Of a stretch of DNA of 64,000 nucleotides, positions 40,147 to 55,942 are shown piece after piece. The notes below the pieces were generated by a model. It ran no database searches, was not told the DNA's origin, and saw only the letters and a program-made list of their open reading frames with translations. The stretch's first letter is position 1. Every line of letters starts with the position of its first letter. Both the position numbers and the translations under genes were made by a program. Source of the DNA: Ianthella basta (taxonomy: Eukaryota; Porifera; Demospongiae; Verongiida; Ianthellidae); NCBI GenBank assembly GCA_964019415.1, contig OZ025871.1:1690629-1754628 (forward strand), read 5' to 3'.

Positions 40147-41397
40147 GATCCCATTGACAGTGGATCAGTTACAGAGACCAAGTATATAGCTATGTGCAGA
40201 TTGTATTGAACACAACATGGAGTTGAGTTTCGTGGTAACATTTGTAGCAATTGACCATAGTGTCCTGAACACCCTGTATTACATCTGTCTTATCACCACA
40301 AGTAATCATTAATTAAAGCTTTGTTTTGTATCTCTTATATATTTCCCCATTCATAATGTTATATTGACCATTCTATAAGCATTTTATACAGAGATGTTGT
40401 CAAAATTAATGGTTAAAATAGACACAACTAATGCGATCCACAGAATTAGAATAAAGATGAATATGTTGGTGGACTGTGTTTTGGTGGATTCAGGTTGTCA
40501 GTTCAGCATACACTCTTAAATGGTCTGTACAGATCATGAACTGTAACATAATGTTCAGTGTATAAAAGAGTGCTTCTTCACCTATATACTACAACTGTTA
40601 CTGTCACTTGCGGCTTATGACATTCATGTTAAGACTCTATAGGTAAATAGGTCATTGGCAACGTGAATGAGACTATAGTTTCAGGAAGTCTGTTTGGAAT
40701 TGTTGCCATTGCTGATCTGATCATTCCTTCAGTGTGTCAATGTCAGCTGCACTCGTTAGGTGTCATAAGAATAGCTTCAGCATGTCGATTCATCTGTCCT
40801 AATATAGTTACTGAAATTGCCATGCAATTGGCCATGGGAGGAATGTAAAAAAAATAGACAGGTCCAAGACTGTTATCATGCCCATATGTAGACAAGCCTG
40901 TGCACCCACAATGTGGCATGCATGAATCAAGTTCTAGTTGAAGCAGTAAATAATACAGGGAAAGCGCAGTTCGGTTCATACTGTCAATTTCAGGTTGCTT
41001 GTCCCGTGAATGTAAAATGGGAAACCAAACTGACCAATCAGAATCGCCGTACCCAATGACGTAAGTGGCTTTGATTGTTCAGCTTGATTTCCCGTTTTGT
41101 GTTCACTGAATGTGTAATGCGGTGCCTATTGTTAAATGAATTATGTGCTGACCTTGCACTGTATTGATAATAATAAATTCAATAAGTACATATATAGTGC
41201 ACAATAATTATTATATACTGTGAGGTGGTGGTTATATAATTATACTGTATGTAATACTGTGATGAAGTTATGGTCATAATATTATACAAATGAGAAACAC
41301 TGCAACAAACTTGCCTTGTCACAGGCAGTTCCTCATTCACTGACAGTTTAGGAATTTAAATGAATCAAACTAATCTGCAGAGAACTTTAGCTAGAGG
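40147..41397. other. Intergenic DNA, no feature recognised
   Basis: AT-rich sequence between the convergent proline-rich protein 2 and gene D. The segment from about 41250 to 41397 is the 3' flank of gene D and recurs at about 45438-45593 beside gene E. Confidence 0.6.
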
Positions 41398-43522
<2,125 letters not shown>

Positions 43523-43749
43523 CGCGCTAGATCGAGGTCAATAGCTAACTCGATCAGTATAGTAGCTCTTCAGCAGCCAATTGTAACTGTGGTAGACACT
43601 GGTGCACGTCAGTGTGTTATATATCTAGTACACTACAAAGCAGACATGAGCCTACTAGGCTGCGTGCCCAAATTTGGTCTCAAACTGACCGGCAGCCAAT
43701 CTGATTCAGTTGCTTCACTGCTTTCATTAGTGTATGTTTGTTTCATATT
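43523..43749. other. Upstream region of gene D
   Basis: Promoter-proximal DNA of gene D up to the LINE tail. No specific element recognised. Confidence 0.4.
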
Positions 43750-45031
43750 CAATTCATTGTTCAATTCAATCATTATTAGAGTGCACCGCACCAAATGGTG
43801 CTAGGACACAAAAGGTCCAATGTAGCACTAACATAAGAACACAAGCATAAAGACTAGTTCATCAGAGGAAGAAAAGAACAGAGCTAGGGATGTGGACCAA
43901 AAAGCATGTTACTTAGTAAGCACTTACACACCGAAACGGCCACACCACATAGAGCTAAAATGTTTTAGAATACTAGGATTAGTGCATGATAAAGACAGTA
44001 TAATGGCTGTCTGTTCACGATGACTCTGCTCCTTAAATCTGTCACAACAGTTGACTTCTGTCATCAAAGGCTGCCTGAGGTGGTCCCAGGCAGGGTACCA
44101 TATCAGCCAGTGGCAGACGTCTTCCACCTTTTGACACTGGCAGTCCTTACATACTCTCTCCTCCCTGTCCACTCCTTGCCACCTTCCAACCTCTATCTGA
44201 AATGGTGCTGTTCCCCCTCTCAACTTCATCAACATTGACCTCTCTTTCTTCCTTTTCACCACTGCACAGCTCGACTCACATTCAAGGTTTACAATCAGTT
44301 CTTTCATCATCCTCAGCTTTGGTCTCTCCTCCACTTCCTTCATCAGCATACTCTTCACCTTCCTCCATGCAGCACTAGACAACATAGCTCCAATCTCTGA
44401 ATCAGTAAGGTCGACGTCCGCAATTGCATCTCCTCCCACACTCTGCCACCCAAAGTCACCCATACACTTAGCCATGTTTCCTATCCAGACCCCTTTGCCA
44501 CACTCCACTGCCTGTCTCGCTATCTTCTTCAGTATCCTCCCCTCATACAACCTACTAGTCAACACCTTCAACCAAAACTTCACACAGCGCATCTTTGCCT
44601 CCCACACAACCGGTAGTGACTGGATTTCCAGCAATAAGGACGCCTTGGGGTGAAGTGTGCCCACTCCAAAGAACATTCTGAGAGCACGCAGCTGGACTTG
44701 CTCAATAGATTCCAAGTGTCTACTGCAGCCCCATACCTCTGTTCCATACATATGGTTGACTCCACTAAAGATTCCATTAGCTTCCTGAAAACCGCAACTG
44801 TAACCTCGCCCATCTCTGCCCGACATCTCTGAAAACAAGCACCCAGAGCTCTTCTCCCTGCCTCTGCTTTGTCCTCAACCATCTCTTTCAGCTCCAGAAA
44901 CTCATCCACAACACATCCTAAGTACTTGTATGAAGAGACCATCGGAATTGTCTCTCCATTCAACTTATATGTCACATTGCATCTTTCTGCCTTCTTCTTG
45001 CGGATATGCATGATCCCAGACTTAGCCACAT
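43750..45031 (-). mobile_element. 5'-truncated LINE, copy 1
   Basis: This matches the 3' part of the LINE at 58250-60945 in inverted orientation, at what looks like well over 90% identity. It starts (5' end) near 45031 within the reverse transcriptase, at NVAKSGIMHIRK. It keeps the post-RT region and a C-terminal zinc-knuckle-like block with VCKDCQCQKVEDVCHWLI and W-x-PAWDHL. The frame is broken near 44750. The 3' end has an AT-rich tail of TTGAA-like units at 43750-43790. Not capable of autonomous movement. Confidence 0.85.
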
Positions 45032-45437
45032 TATATATACATAGCAGGGCGCCCGCCTTCGCTATGGCGAGTCGCACAACAGCGAGTCGGCCCCAGCCAG
45101 TTTTGACGTATGCGAGCGGGTAGCAACGGAAGGTAGCTGCTATAGCGACGGCCGAGTTTAAAGTTGATCGTTGAACGACAGCGAATCAAACCGTCCGACA
45201 ACTGAAAGTCAAGGGAGCGATAATTAATGAAATAGCCGTCAGCCGCGAACAAAACCCGGAAATAGATGGATATCTCTTCAAGAACTGCAAGACGGGCGAT
45301 TTCAACCCGTGGAGGACACTTGCGGAGCCCCACTTTATAATCCCTGAGAGTTTGATGGCGTTCTGTGCAGTAGTTTTTGCCCGAATCGCGAACGAACAGA
45401 CAAACAAACAAACGAACTGAATTATATATATAGATAG
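45032..45437 (+). mobile_element. CpG-rich retroelement-like insertion with simple-sequence tail
   Basis: About 400 bp, much richer in CpG than the flanks. On the plus strand it ends in GAACGAACAGACAAACAAAC-like tetranucleotides followed by TATATATAGATAG. That kind of tail is typical of RTE/CR1-type LINE or SINE 3' ends. It lies exactly between the truncated LINE and the duplicated 3' flank of gene E. No intact ORF; family uncertain. Confidence 0.45.
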
Positions 45438-45593
45438 ATGTAATACTGTGATGAAGTTATGGTCATAATATTATACAAATGAGAAACACTGCAGCAAACT
45501 TGCCTTGTCACAGGCAGTTCTTCATTCACTGATATATATAGTTTAGGAATTTGAAATGAATCAAACTAATCTGCGGAGAACTTTAGCTAGAGG

Positions 45594-47655
<2,062 letters not shown>

Positions 47656-48109
47656 CGCGCGAGACCAAGACTTTGTCGCTACTCCCTGCCTGCCTATACT
47701 ATAGAATGTCTAAAACTGAGTGCACAGTGCCCAGTAGCTACCCAACGGCAGTTTATTATAGTGGAAACTACTGCATAGCTTGCAGTCGTGGTCAGTTGGG
47801 AAACTGTAAAGGGGATTTTGAGGGTGCATACCCACAAAAACTCCCTTGTGGTTTTCCAGCGGATGTAATCGCAAGGGCTTCTGAAGTTCTGTGTCAGCAG
47901 CGCCATTTCATTAGCATGCTGCAAAATAGTTGTGGTATGCCATTTGCTCATGGCAGACCTCTAAACTTAGACCTCACTTTCGGCATGGTAACAGTAATAC
48001 CTGCATGGTTTAGGTAGCGTGTCCAAACGATATTCATAACCGTGCATAATTGCGTAATCCCATGCAATAAACGGAAGTAATGTAACAATTTTCTACTGGC
48101 TCGGTATAT
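47656..48109. other. Upstream region of gene E
   Basis: No gene recognised. A 156-codon reading frame on the plus strand covers the gene E signal exon and its upstream region in antisense and has no family resemblance that I can see. Confidence 0.5.
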
Positions 48110-48560
48110 ATTATATAATAAACCACCACCACCACACAGTGCAAGTTGCAATCTGCGCATGCAGTATATGCGCCAGTGCTTCTATGAACAAGGCCACCAG
48201 TGCAAGTTGCCGAGAGTAACCACCCCGAGTGCAAGTAGAGGGTTTGCGCTAGTTGAAGGAAGGAAAACACCACCAGTGCAAGTTGCTGAAGGTCAGGGGG
48301 ACCAGGCACCAGCATCGATTGGCATGCAGTGGGGGACCACTATGAATGCAAGTACAGTGTTGGTGCTAGTCGAACGGCACAAGTTGGAGCAGGATGCAGC
48401 AACAGGTATGCAACTTGCACTTGGGCACTATATGTGAACCATGTTCTGCCCAAGTGCAAGTTGCATACCTGTTGCTGCATCCTGCTCCAACTTGTGCCGC
48501 AGATTGCAACTTGCACTGTGTGGTGGTGGTGGTGGTGGTGGTGGTGGTGGTTATATATAT
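48110..48560 (+). mobile_element. Inverted-repeat element built from GTGCAAGTTGC motifs, copy 1
   Basis: About 450 bp. The left end (TATAATAAACCACCACCACC then ACAGTGCAAGTTGCAATCTG) is the inverse of the right end (GATTGCAACTTGCACTGT then TGG repeats and TTATATATATAA). The motif GTGCAAGTTGC or its complement recurs about ten times inside. It contains a 53-bp perfect hairpin (separate entry). No coding capacity. Related copies lie at 48561-48850, 50160-50545 and 50550-50820. Type of element unknown. Confidence 0.75.
48375..48499. repeat. Perfect 53-bp inverted repeat with 19-bp loop
   Basis: Positions 48375-48427 and 48447-48499 are exact reverse complements (53 of 53), and the loop is 48428-48446. 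RNA read from either strand would form a long, perfectly paired hairpin. Confidence 0.95.
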
Positions 48561-48850
48561 AATATATACCACCCCGAGTGCAACTAGGGTGTTTGCTCTA
48601 GTTGATGGAAGGAAGATCACCACCAGCGCAAGTTGCTGAGGTCAGGGGGACTGGGCACCAGCATCAATCGGCATGCAGTGGGGGACAACTATGAGTGCAG
48701 GTACAATGTTGGTGCTAGTCAAACGGCACTAGTTGGAGCAGGATGCAGCAACAAGTACGCAACTTGCATACCTGTTGCTGCACCCTGCATGCCAATCGAT
48801 GATGGTGCCCGGTCTTCCTGACCTTAAGCAACTTGTTCTGGTGGTGTTAT
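48561..48850 (+). mobile_element. Inverted-repeat element of the GTGCAAGTTGC family, copy 2 (partial)
   Basis: It repeats the order of blocks of copy 1 (ACCACCCCGAGTGCAA..., AGTTGATGGAAGGAAGA, CATCAATCGGCATGCAGTG, GTTGGAGCAGGATGCAGCAA) with 10-15% differences and lacks the first part. It is head-to-tail with copy 1. Confidence 0.7.
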
Positions 48851-48859
48851 AATTATATA

Positions 48860-49974
48860 ATTATATTCATTAATGCTGTTAGACTACATAGTGCATGCCC
48901 CAATGCAATTTGGACATTTGCACAATAAATCAAACAGTACAAGCCTCAATCTGTTAACACATGCATGCTCTCTCTTCATGCACAAGCTATCTTTCCTGCC
49001 CATCACACATCAGTACATTTCTCTCTGAAATGTTCATCTGATACATATTTGTAGCGTTCAGAACAGAAGCAGCAGACTTGTGCCTTGTGTCATTAGAAAT
49101 TAAACCTTTGCTGTCTGATTCTGAGCAGAGTGGCAAGAGGGTTTTATTGTTGGACAACATGTGTGTACATGTACACTGTATTGTTGCAGGCATTATTTAT
49201 GCACACATACACATGCACACACATGCACGCATGCATGCTGCAGGCACCGAAACAACACACATCCTAGGCAATGTCAGTAGGCAGGCTGACAATGTACTAT
49301 ATACTCGATATGCTGTTCTGGAAAACATGTATGTATAGATACACTTTATATGTCCTGAGTAACACTGAAACTGAACAAAGTCATGAATGATGTGTATAGA
49401 ACTCGATCACAAATAGAGATGAAATTACACATGTCAAACCCCTAGAATCGAAGGTATATCATTCATTGTGAAACTTCCTAATGTTATCTAAATGTGAACT
49501 GGTATACTTAATTTTTGTAGACTAAATATATAGACCATGACTAGTCAGTCAGGCTGTTGCTGATTGCCTGTTGCTGTTATGACTGCATACACATTAATAT
49601 TCATACAATACACAACAGAGTACAACAAAGTCTTACATTGCCGGACATGTCACAGTTGGTGTTATGGCACTTGGCAAAGTAACGTAGTCTCTGCAGTACC
49701 AGTAATTGGCTATCCATGCAATAAGTATGGTAAAATGATCATGAGTTATGTACACAATTTATATGAGTAATGAAGTGAGTGTAAAGCAAGTAGCACGAGG
49801 TATGTATGTTAAATCAGTAGTGAGAGAGACTGTCTATCACATGCCACGAGAGCCGATCTCGAGTGTGCAGGTGGCAGTTGTAGCATGACATTGTACTGTA
49901 GTAGAGTTGGCAACTCGTACCAGCTCTGATTACTTTAGTACCTTCTGCTTGGACTTGCAATACACACACACACA

Positions 49975-50009
<35 letters not shown>

Positions 50010-50150
50010 GCACATCAGATATAGCTACACTCTGCTCTACTCCTAACATTTCACATTGAAACTGAACAATGCACTCCTCAATGGCTGGTCGAATGCTGTG
50101 TCACTGACAACACTCATTAATGGAGATGACATTACATACATGTAACCCAC
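48860..50150. other. Intergenic DNA, no feature recognised
   Basis: AT-rich sequence with a short CA run at about 49963-50010. No gene, RNA or defined repeat is supported. Confidence 0.5.
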
Positions 50151-50159
50151 ACAGAGTAT

Positions 50160-50545
50160 ATCTTTCAATGTGTAACTTGCACTTGGGCAGAACACGGTTC
50201 ACATGGTGCCCAAGTGCAAGTTGCAAAGCTGTTGCTGCATCCTGCTCCAACTTGTGCCGTTCGACTAGCACCAACACTGTACTTGCATTCATAGTGGTCC
50301 CCCACTGCATGCCAATCGATGCTGGTGCCCGGTCCCCCTGACCTTCAGCAACTTGCGCTGGTGGTGTTTTTCCTTCCATCAACTAGCACAAACACTCTAC
50401 TTGCACTCTGGGTGATTACTCTCGGCAACTTGCACTAGCTGACCGGTGGCCTTGTTCATAGAAGCACTGCATGGTGCATATACTGCATGCGCAGATTGCA
50501 ACTTGCACTGTGTGGTGGTGCTGGTGGTGCTGGTGGTGTATATAT
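50160..50545 (-). mobile_element. Inverted-repeat element of the GTGCAAGTTGC family, copy 3 (opposite orientation)
   Basis: It aligns with copy 1 in reverse complement from the central hairpin to the GTGG-repeat end. The central palindrome here is only about 17 bp (CAACTTGCACTTGGGCA and its complement), so the long arms of copy 1 are specific to that copy. Confidence 0.7.
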
Positions 50546-50549
50546 AACA

Positions 50550-50820
50550 CAAACACTCTACCTTCACTCGGGGTAATAACCTTTGTCAACTTGCACTGGT
50601 GGTCTTGGTCCTTATGTATGTATGTATAAACACTCTACTTGCACTCAGGGTGGTTACCTTTGGCAACATGCACTGGTGGTCTTGTTCCTAGCAGCACTTG
50701 CACATATACTGCATTGCAGATTGCAACTTGCACTGTGATGGTGGTGCATGGTGGTGGTGGTGTCATGGAAGTGGTGCCATGGGATAGTAGCATGTGGTGG
50801 TTGTATATTAATATTATAAT
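50550..50820 (-). mobile_element. Inverted-repeat element of the GTGCAAGTTGC family, copy 4 (partial)
   Basis: Blocks CAACTTGCACTGGTGGTCTTG and GATTGCAACTTGCACTGTG recur, followed by TGG repeats and a TATATTAATATTATAAT end. Confidence 0.6.
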
Positions 50821-51326
50821 ATTTGGGCACGTGACATTATAGGTGTATGGTGATGTTGGCTGTACGTGTATTTGTATGTGGCAGTCAGTGCTGGCAGTTG
50901 TGCACTTGCATGCTAGCTTGCTTTTGGCAGGATTCTGACAGGACCCTATCACTATTTGTCTCACTATATGTGAATGTGGAAGTCAGTGGTCGTGATGGAG
51001 CACTTGTAAGAAAGCCTGCCTTCAGTGGTGAGTGTGCCAGTGGGTAAGTGAAGAAATGAAAGGTGCACACACACTGGAAGTGTGTGGTGTCAATGCATAT
51101 GGCTATATTTATGCATGTGAAATGCCACCATAGCTAAAGTCTATTGTGCAATACACACTACGGAAAGCTGTAGTGTACAGGCACATACACAATGAGCCGC
51201 ATGGGAGTTTATTTTGTTCACTGAATCAGGCAAGCACAGCACAGCGTTAACCCAGAAGAGCCCTCATCCAGTCGAGCGCATTGACTTGCGGCGGCCCAAC
51301 TTGTGCGCGAGCGCTCTCCTGCTTAA
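50821..51326. other. Intergenic DNA, no feature recognised
   Basis: No gene or defined repeat is supported. CpG content rises toward the right, at the border of the CpG-rich repeat zone. Confidence 0.5.
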
Positions 51327-51506
51327 GGTAATGTAGGGGGTTTCCGAACACTGCCCCGCGCTCCGTCTGCATTCGAAGGAAAAGCTTCTCGTTGTGTCAG
51401 TTTATACATTGACTCTTGTGCTAACTGCATACGGAAATGGAAGCTGTTCTACTGAGTGCAGACGAAACGCGACGCCCTGTTCGGAACCCCCCTCCCCTAC
51501 CTTACC
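51327..51506. mobile_element. Small imperfect inverted-repeat element, CpG-rich
   Basis: The left end GGTAATGTAGGGGGTTTCCG is matched imperfectly by the complement of the right end (GGTAAGGTAGGGG...GTTCCG). About 45 bp at each side are related, ending in CGTCTGCA on both. Length 180 bp, no ORF. Confidence 0.55.
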
Positions 51507-51950
51507 GTATACGGGTTCGGGTGGAAAAGTCCCACGTTTGACTAATGGTTGAAGAGTACGCCGCTGGCGCTACGACAGCGTTTCTCGGAACACTTCCTCA
51601 AGGCTCTGCCTCCACAAAGGCCGTGTGTCTTCCCATGCAGTGCCCATTGATTCGCTGTCTTCGCGCAGTAGGCACTCAGAATGGTCTGGAAACTCTCTCA
51701 CGCTCGCGTAACCCCCAAATTCCAAGGCGCCCTTGGCGCTTGCACACAGTTCCTGGCAATGGGTGCCAAAGAGAAGCGTGCGCAGCGGCCCTTTCTTCCT
51801 GCCAGCCGCTTCAAGGGGGTCTTTGAGGTGCGAAAGGTGACGTCACGGATCGACTAGGGTGTGACGTTTGCGTGACGTCACATCAAAACGTCACGGTTCC
51901 ATGACGTCACACTAAATTGTCAGCCTTCTAATTGAACAGCTGAGTCTTTA

Positions 51951-52577
51951 ACTAGGCGAATGCAAGCATTGTGGGGCGAGCCTGAGCGAGCGTCACGTAC
52001 TCTTGCAGTGATCGTGGCCTAGAGAGTGGGCGATGCTGATGCAGTGACGTTGTCAGTATATTTGTGGTCATGGGTAAGTTGTCTGTCTGCCCCACTCCAT
52101 GATATCACCATGTCTAGCACATTATGCTGAGGAAGACAGCCAGAGAGTCACCATCTTGCCCACCATTTTACATTTAAGTTAATAATGCGAAATAATTGTC
52201 AAACCAAGTGAAATATAATGCACAATACAATTAAGAATATGCCATTGTGACTCGACACAATCATGGTGCAGCAATCAGAATGCAGTAACATGACAGATTA
52301 GTCCAGTTCTCCAGGGTGTACCCATTCACATACTAGAGGTAAACTGGTATCAATGCAGTAACTTGCTGTCTTATGCTCTGCATTTGGTACTCATGTGCAT
52401 GGAGGTGTGTCCGTCCTCAGTAGGCCTATCCACATTTCCTATAACCTGTTTCATTCACCTACACCCATTAGGCAGGTGTGCTCCATTCCTGTCATCGCCC
52501 ACTCTCTAGGCCACGATCACTGCAAGAGTATGTGACGCTTGCTCAGGCTCGCCCCACAATGCTTGCATTCGCCTAGT
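51951..52577. mobile_element. MITE with 85-bp terminal inverted repeats and TA target duplication
   Basis: The arms 51951-52035 and 52493-52577 are reverse complements with only about two mismatches. Each starts ACTAGGCGAATGCAAGC. The element is flanked by TA on both sides (51949-51950 and 52578-52579), as for Tc1/mariner-type insertions. The 457-bp interior has no ORF. A partial copy of the right half lies at 53018-53249. Confidence 0.85.
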
Positions 52578-52579
52578 TA

Positions 52580-53017
52580 TTATTATTATCATTATGTATA
52601 GATGGTACGTCCGTTTTGGCCCCCGGGACCGATTTCGTCTAGGTCATAGCCCCAAGCATAAGACGTCTATATATGCCCCAAGCCGAGTCTCTTCGCCGGT
52701 GTAGAAGAACACGGCTGCATGCCGTTCGCTTGCCAGCCGCGCACACTCCGAAACAAAGACGCCTTACCAACCGTGCAGACTGCGGATGCCTTAGCAACCG
52801 CACACACCCCGTTGGAACGTCGCTCGCACTCACGACGCTATGTCAAGGACGCTCTCCCCTACCTTTGTTGTTGTAGCTATGAGAAAGCAGGGGATTCCCA
52901 CGTCGGCTAGGATGCCGATTTTTGATGCACGGCTTTTGCGTGAACTTCATGCTCAGGCGGCTACAGTCAACGTTTCACTGGAGGGACAACGCGCTCCAGC
53001 CATTGTCGTACTAGAGG
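52580..53017. other. CpG-rich segment of unknown origin between two MITE copies
   Basis: About 440 bp, strongly CpG-rich, with several short overlapping reading frames but no recognisable protein. It could be a young, unmethylated or recently inserted element. It opens with TAGATGGTACGTCCGTTTTG. Confidence 0.4.
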
Positions 53018-53249
53018 AAAACTGGTATATATCAATGCAGTAACTTGCTGTTGCTGCATTTGGTACTCATGTGGAGGTGTTTCCGTCCTCAGTAGGCCTA
53101 TCCACATTTCCTATAACCTGTTTCATTCGCCTACACCCATCATACATGTGTGCTCCATTCCTGTCATCGCCCATTCTCTAGGCCACAATCACTGCAAGAG
53201 TACGTGACGCTCGCTCAGGCTCGCCCCACAATGCTTGCATTCGCCTAGT
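53018..53249. mobile_element. Partial copy of the 51951-52577 MITE
   Basis: It corresponds to about 52330-52577, including the complete right terminal repeat ending GCATTCGCCTAGT, with scattered substitutions and small deletions. Confidence 0.8.
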
Positions 53250-55137
53250 AATAATAAAACAGAGACTTCCGCCTACACTCCACGCCAGAGTGGGGCTCGC
53301 TCAGGCTCGCCCCAATAACTAATACATAAGGCACACATGCGCACTGCCTTGGAAAAGGAACACAGTACAAAGAGAAATCATCATAATTATATATAACAAT
53401 TCGCGGCAACACCGACGTGTAATCTAAATTGTTTTGGCCACAATAAGCGAATTCTCAACTGTTTTGTTCAAATTAGGTATCATATTGCAGCTCTTGAGTT
53501 GTATTATTTGACTCTTCCGATAAGAACTTGCTTTACCTAATCTTGCAAGCTTTTAGTTACGGTTTACTACCGATTACCTTTCAAGCTGTATGAAGATCTT
53601 ACCACAAGATTTAGGTTAATTGGCGCATTGGCTTTGTTACTTTGTGCAACAACTACCAATTGAGCAGTTGGCCTTCTGTGGTATTAATTGTGCTGTGTGT
53701 ACAAGCTTAAGAATGACCATGTTGAACACAGAAATGACCCGGTAGTATTCTGAAAGGCTTCTGAAATGCTGCAGATAACATCTGATAACCATTCATGACA
53801 ACAATAATAGGTACCAGTTGTCCTCGATAGACGTTCTGAGTTAGACGTAAAGCAACATCGCGATCTTGCTAGCATGCACCTGCTTAGGTAGCGGATGATG
53901 TCTGTAGAGCCCCGAATGTGCTCTACATACCTCACCTACATGTACATCTGTAACTGTGATTGAAGCCGTTTTCTTGCCTACATTCCTTAATACGTTGCAT
54001 TCGTTATATCATTATCATTATACTTTTGAAAGGACGTGTCTGGAAGCAGACACTATTAACCTCGGAAGTATGCATATCGATCAATTGCTCGAAGACTGCT
54101 CTTCAATTCTGTGCTACAGTCGTCTCTGATCGAGTTACCTTTTTATTTCATTTGGACTCGCTAGTTTCGGTCCCCACTTATGGTATGGTATACTCATGCC
54201 TATAACCAAAAGTGATCGTGAGACCTCAAACTCCTGAATGAGTCATGAGCTGATCATGAGCCTCATTCAAAACAAGCAAGACCCTGTAATATACTGCAGA
54301 CTACCTATTATTATTGGGTTGTATATAGTGGAAGGGTGAGTATGAGAGAGTATAGGTCCCTTCTTGACCTTTGACCTTAAAAAAATTCTATGTAATACAA
54401 AATATATGTATATGTGTCTTGCATAATTCTGTCTTATAATGCATTCCAGTGCATGGTTATTCTATGAGGCTTAGTGTATGCGAACCGAGCCATATGCATG
54501 CATCCAACTATTAATGTGTTTACTTTGATACTCCCACAGTCCATGAACCTAGCTTATATAAATGATCAAGCTAAGCTGTCTGGTTTTGACTGTTTCTTAT
54601 AATTGAGTAATACTGAAATAGAATTATGCATGAAGTGATAAATTCATTTCTCAGTCTATTCAGCTGTAGCAGGCTAAGTTTGAATTTGCATGTTTATACA
54701 TACAATATTGATGGCCTGGATGATATGAGTTTCAGTGGCTAAATTCATGCATGCATACCTTTATGTATATGCACGTGATTGTATATTAATTCTAATAAAG
54801 CAAAATGCTCTGCCTAAATGGAGGTATATTTTAAACTGTTTGATCATTGCGATGCCATTGAACGAATGTGATCTTGACCAGTATACTGAATAGTGATAGA
54901 TTTTGGATCTAGTGAAGTACATGTGATGAAATAAATGAGATATCAGATCACATTGAATGTGAATAAGTAACTTACTTCACCTTACGTAAAAGTAACTTAC
55001 TACAGTGCACAATACAATGTCTTAGTCTGGTCCCCGAGACTAGCAACGTCTACTGTGTGGAGGCTGTAGTTATTTAATAAATGAACACACTAATTAACTG
55101 ATCAGTCGTCTTGAGAAAAACTGCAACAAACTTTTAA
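53250..55137. other. Intergenic DNA, no gene seen
   Basis: AT-rich sequence with only short random reading frames. The first 80 bp include another CAGGCTCGCCCC fragment of the MITE arm (about 53290-53320). Confidence 0.5.
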
Positions 55138-55581
55138 TTAGCTAGTGCCCCACCATCCTCAGCACCAGCAGTGAGTTAATAACTAGCTTATACCACGCAT
55201 ACACACAGTGCTCAAAGTTACCCGGATAATATATCATATTCGCTGTGACTCTCTCTGTACGTGTTGTAGGGCCAGGTCACCACAACTGTGGGTGGGAATG
55301 TGACCTACAGTGTCCCTCCTCCGAGTGCCTACAATAGATATGGATATGGTACTGTGGGTGGCCAAGCTGTGAGTTGGAGAATGTCCAGTAAATGGATTTG
55401 CACTTTATGCTGTTAATGGGTATCTTGTGTATGCTTGTGTTCTTTCCCCCTCTATAGCTACTCCCCCTCCTCACACTCTTCTGCCCCCCACTCCCCCCAC
55501 ACACGCATGCACGCACACACACTGCACAACCAATCCACTTGTAGGGAGCAAAAGCTGCTTTGGCCATATTTGGGATTGTGT
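55138..55581 (+). pseudogene. Partial copy of proline-rich protein 2 (end of exon 1 to start of exon 3)
   Basis: It matches 38537-38600 joined directly to 39685-40061. The exon 2 copy lies at 55270-55368 and the exon 3 copy breaks off after 38 bp, at GGGATTGTGTTC. There is no start codon region or membrane segment, so it is a dead fragment. It preserves the pre-insertion state of the transposon site. Confidence 0.9.
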
Positions 55582-55779
55582 TCGGGTTTCGATCAAACCA
55601 TATGAAAATACACACACTATATATAATTATGTTACTATTGTGTTATATAAATTGAATTGTGTTGAGAAACACTGCAAACTTGAATTGTCACAGGCAGTTC
55701 TATATTTACCAGAAATTAGGAAATGAAACAATATTGGGTGTTTTAATTAATCTTGTGGGACCTGTATACAAGAGCTCTA

Positions 55780-55942
55780 TGGCCTCTTTTCAGATTCAAC
55801 AATTGCATTCTTGATCGTGGATGGTTCATTTGCATTAACAGATGGGCCCTCATCCTCTGACTTTGATGGACTGCCAACCTGCTGCACAGGTTTTCTCTTC
55901 TGGATGCATATGATGACAATCGTTATGATGCTAAAGATTGTA
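55780..55942 (-). pseudogene. Isolated copy of a gene F-type cytoplasmic tail
   Basis: In minus-strand translation it reads IFSIITIVIICIQKRKPVQQ, then an acidic Ser-rich stretch (SEDEGPSVNANEPS) and ends ESEKRP-stop. This parallels the gene F tail (IFSIIIVMICKRNPEQQ...ESEKRP). The membrane-span start and acceptor are missing beyond 55942. Confidence 0.75.

Noticed and set aside
48110..50820. CRISPR-like interpretation of the recurring 11-bp motif
   Set aside because: The organism is an animal, the motif occurs in both orientations with irregular spacing, and the spacers are themselves repeated between copies.
52639..53043. Overlapping Arg/Ala/Pro-rich ORFs on both strands
   Set aside because: CpG-rich repeat sequence gives open frames in several phases; none shows a domain or splice context.
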